This document shows positions 61,501 to 64,000 of a stretch of DNA of 64,000 nucleotides, piece after piece. The stretch is from Diacronema lutheri (lineage: Eukaryota; Haptophyta; Pavlovophyceae; Pavlovales; Pavlovaceae). The notes beneath the pieces are model-generated. The model was not told where the DNA came from, did not search any database, and saw only the letters and a list, made by a program, of their open reading frames with translations. The stretch covers positions 868,001-932,000 of the forward strand of contig JAGTXO010000009.1 of assembly GCA_019448385.1 (NCBI GenBank), given 5' to 3'. How positions within the stretch are numbered: the first letter of the stretch is position 1; each line of letters starts with the position of its first letter. The position numbers and the translations under genes were made by a program.

Positions 61501-64000
61501 GCCGCAGGCCGTCTTCGTGGCGGAGGCGCGGGCGATCGTCGCGCGCTCCGCCGGCGGCGGCGCGCTGCTCGCGCCGGACGACGTGCGCGACCTGTGCGAC
61601 GCGCAGACGGACGCCGATCGCGCTGCGATCTGGGCGTCGGTGGGCGCGCACGAGGCGACGCGCATCTTCGCGCTCGTCACGCGCAACGCGAGCTTGGCGG
61701 GCGCGGCGCTGCTCGTGCTGCACACGCCGGCGGGCGCGCCGGCGCGCGCGCTCGGGCTCGTGGCGACGCGCTCGCGCGCGCCGTCGACGGGCGCGCCGCG
61801 CGACGCGCACAGGGCGCTGGTGCAGCGGTTGGACGTGCTGATGGACGCGATCGTCGCGGCGCGAGGCGCGTCGCCGCTCGAGCTCGAGCTCGCGCTCGCG
61901 CCCGAGCCGCAGAGCGCGTGCAACGCGCGTGCGGCCGCGCTGCTCTGCCTGCAGGCCGTCGCGGACGCGAGCGGCCGTCCCGCCGCTGAGGACGCGCTGG
62001 CCGCGCTCGACGACGCGCGCGGCATCGACCGGCACTGCCACGCCGTCCGGCAGCAGATCGAGGCGAAGCTCGCGTGGCGGCGCGCCGACGGCGCCGTCGG
62101 CGTTGACGGCGCCGACGGCGCGCCCGCGCTCGCGCCTGCCGCCGCACCGCCGGCGTGCGCGCCGGCGCACGCTGCCGGCGAGGCGGCGGTCGACCAGGCG
62201 ATCGTCACGCGGGTGCGCGACGCGCTGCGCGCGTGGGCGACGACTGGCACCGCGCCCAGCGCGGCGGTGCTCGACGACGCCTGCGCCGCGTACACGGCGC
62301 GCGCACGCGCGCGCAAGGACGCGCGCACGGCGCTGGGCCCGACGCGCGCGGCCGAGCTGCTCGCCGCGGCCGCGCGCGGCGGAGCCGACGGGGCGGATGC
62401 CGCGCGCGCGCTGCTCGGCGGCACGCCGCGCCTGCTCGTCGTGCTCCTCTGCGTGCCCGTCGCCGCGCCGTCCGGCGAGCCGCCGCGCCCGGTCGGGCTG
62501 CTCGTCGCCGACCGGCCGACGGACGACTCGCGCCCGGCCGCGCTCGTGCGCTACGACTTTGCGCCGCTCGACGCGGACGTGGCCGTCGCGGTCGGCGCGC
62601 ATGCCGTCGCGCTGGCCAGTGCGATCTGGCCGCTGCTCGCGGCCGAGGGGGAGCCGCGGCCATCGCCCGTCGTGCGCTCGCAGCCGCGCGGCGGCGACGA
62701 TGGCGCGCGTGCGCTCGCAACGTTCGCGTGCCTCGACGCGCTGATGACCGCCAGCGTCGGCGCGCACGGCCTCGCGGGCGGCGCGGGCATGCTGCCCGCG
62801 CTGGTCGCGCGAGGCGCCGCGGCCGCCCAGCGCGAGCGGCAGCTGCGCGCGGCCGCCGAGAGGCTGGGCGGCACGGTCGCTGGGTGGCCGGACACGGGCG
62901 CGAGCGCGGCGGGCGCGAGCGTCGACGAGGAGGCGCGCACGTACGAGGTCGAGGCGGTCGTCGACGAGCGCCGCAAGGCGGGCAAGAAGGTGACGTTCCA
63001 GTTCCGGATCAGGTGGCGGGGCTACGACGAGAGCGCCGACACGTGGGAGCCTGAGGCCAACGTGAGCAGCGACCTCGTCGCCCAGTTCCGCAAGACGCGC
63101 GACGAGCAGAAGCGGCGCGCGGGCGTATCGGGCAGCGGCAGCGGCGGCGCGGGCGCGGCGTCGGCATTGGCGTCGGCGCCGCTTCGCGCGCACGGCGAGT
63201 CGGGCGCCGCGGGCAAGCGCGCCGCGGCGGGTGCCGCCGCGAGCGCGCGCGACGCCGCGGGCGCGCGCGCGCCGAGCGTTCTCCGCGCGCGCGGCGTCGA
63301 GCGCGCGCGCGTGGACGAGCCCGCTGCGCCGAGCGCGCGCGCCGCCGGCGGCGCGACGGCGCGCACGCGCGGCAGCGTGCTCCCGGGCTTCGTGGTCAAG
63401 CGCTCGACGCTCAACGCGGGGCCGCAGGCGGTGACGGCGCAGCCCGGTGCGCGGAAGGAGCTGCGGCGCATCGCGGCGGCCGTGCACAGGCTCACGACAC
63501 AGGCGTACCGCGTCATCAACAAGGTGGTGCGCGACGAGGCTGCGGTGGCGAGCGCGCAGGCCGTCGGCGCGGCGTCGGGCGGCCCGTCGACCAGCGTGCA
63601 CACGTCGACCACGATGGACAAGGGAACCGTCCGTGCGATCTTCTCGGCCATCGGCTGGCACAAGGACGAGAGCACGTACGGTGCAGCGCCCCGAGGCAAG
63701 CCCGCCGAGCAAGCCGCCGCGCAGACCAAGGCGGCGACGGCGCGCGCCGTCGGCGAGATGGCCGAGGGCGTCCAGCCCGTCTGCGCGGTGGGCCTCACGG
63801 AGATCCTCGAGGCGGAGGCGACGCAGGTGTCCACCGCGTGCCTGATGCATCCATCGCGCGTCGTGAACGGGCTGCTCCGCGACGTCGTCCGCGCGGCAGT
63901 CGAGCGCGACGAGGCGCTCGTCGCGCTGCCCGAGATGCAGCGAAACGCGCGCGTGCGCGAGCTGTGCGAGCGGCTGCTGCGCGGCGACGTGGAGGGCGCG
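50933..64000 (+). CDS. Giant open frame (over 4,350 codons, no stop before window end): CE-type protease signature, YqaJ nuclease, chromodomain
   Basis: This frame (codons starting at 50933 + 3n) has no stop to 64000. It is either a continuation of the preceding frame through the GC tract at 50936-50960 or starts at the ATG at 51104 (MREDADAEVRRAHEALRRAR, a coiled coil). Residue numbers count from 50933. Near 1325-1395: GHFTALRLVR (H1325), VLVDTLASP (D1348), EAAQRGATCGLAI (Q1389, C1394), a second CE-clan-like triad. Near 2776-2950 is a YqaJ-type PD-(D/E)xK nuclease: SPRWHDERWEEVTGSKVGDV, GILGEAVALRKLA, FSPDGLAIL, VLVEVKTLT, RDQLQLGMHVLG. Near 4003-4045 is a chromodomain: TYEVEAVVDERRK, FRIRWRGYDESADTWEPEAN. 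Alanine- and proline-rich linkers separate them. YqaJ nucleases process DNA ends, and chromodomains bind methylated histone tails. A polyprotein of a large mobile or viral element is my inference. Confidence 0.6.
50936..50960. repeat. (GC)n tract at the junction of the two giant frames
   Basis: About 25 bp of alternating GC. Upstream, the first frame is protein-like; downstream, the +1 frame is. The downstream frame carries a TAG at 50930-50932, so the switch must occur after it. This could be a programmed frameshift, a true indel or an assembly error in the dinucleotide repeat. Confidence 0.75.
54171..54420 (+). repeat. Imperfect 57-bp coding repeat in the giant frame
   Basis: About four units of 51-57 bp share GCCTGCCGCCGACGGTGTTT and encode variants of FAPAADGVFPAPLAAAASA. 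This forms an Ala/Pro-rich linker just before the second protease-like domain. Units differ more than in the RFT1 minisatellite, so the array is older. Confidence 0.8.

Noticed and set aside
59123-63850. 1,575-codon minus-strand open frame opposite the giant plus-strand frame (and a similar 1,058-codon frame at 55658-58834)
   Set aside because: Composition is Arg/Ala/Gly with no recognisable motif, while the plus strand carries YqaJ and chromodomain motifs. High GC removes stop codons on the opposite strand.
1-64000. tRNA and rRNA genes
   Set aside because: No rRNA-like conserved stretch and no convincing tRNA cloverleaf with TTCRANYC box was noticed. A covariance-model scan would be needed to exclude small RNAs.

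Overview
The window looks like nuclear DNA of a very GC-rich eukaryotic microalga, most probably one with a complex (secondary) plastid such as a haptophyte-like lineage. The evidence is spliceosomal introns, a mitochondrial complex III subunit, RFT1, a SIRT6-class sirtuin, HECT and RNF213-type ubiquitin ligases, and a cyanobacterial-looking protein with an N-terminus that could be a bipartite plastid leader. No rRNA, tRNA, CRISPR array or bacterial operon was seen. High GC keeps wrong frames open, so large open frames lie antisense to most real genes.

Region 1 (1-17,922, minus) is most of an RNF213/mysterin-like giant AAA+ protein. I resolve six exons, the last running off the left edge, and over 5,400 codons. 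Exon 1 alone has about 4,060 codons and carries NHL-type repeats. The later exons carry two recognisable AAA+ modules and the start of the following segment. The E3 part lies outside the window.

Region 2 (18-33 kb) is compact housekeeping sequence: a membrane J-domain protein, a WKF-domain protein (C7orf50 type), a SLOG-like Rossmann protein, a pseudokinase-HECT ligase, a SIRT6-like deacetylase, the UQCRH hinge protein, RFT1, a FAM210/DUF1279 protein and a multi-pass protein with a TIR-like domain. Three divergent gene pairs have start codons only 130, about 55 and 18 bp apart. RFT1 contains an in-frame 48-bp minisatellite of 13 copies.

Region 3 (33-47 kb) is gene-poor and mobile-looking. 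It holds a Fanzor (eukaryotic TnpB-like) RuvC nuclease fragment, a frameshifted coiled-coil pseudogene, two 292-bp MITE-like elements in inverted orientation, a decayed protein joining a putative single-strand DNA-binding N-terminus to a PIF1-type helicase, a USP-like deubiquitinase and several long G or C homopolymers.

Region 4 (47,254-64,000, plus) holds the most unusual object. A 1,339-codon frame begins with an Ulp1/adenain-like cysteine protease signature. It hands over in a GC-dinucleotide tract to a second frame that stays open for 13 kb to the window edge. Together they read as a possible polyprotein of more than 5,500 residues with at least two CE-clan-like protease signatures, a YqaJ-type PD-(D/E)xK nuclease and a chromodomain. 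With the nearby SSB-helicase remnant this suggests an integrated large transposon or virus-like element. No capsid, polymerase or integrase is visible in the window, so that identity is inference.
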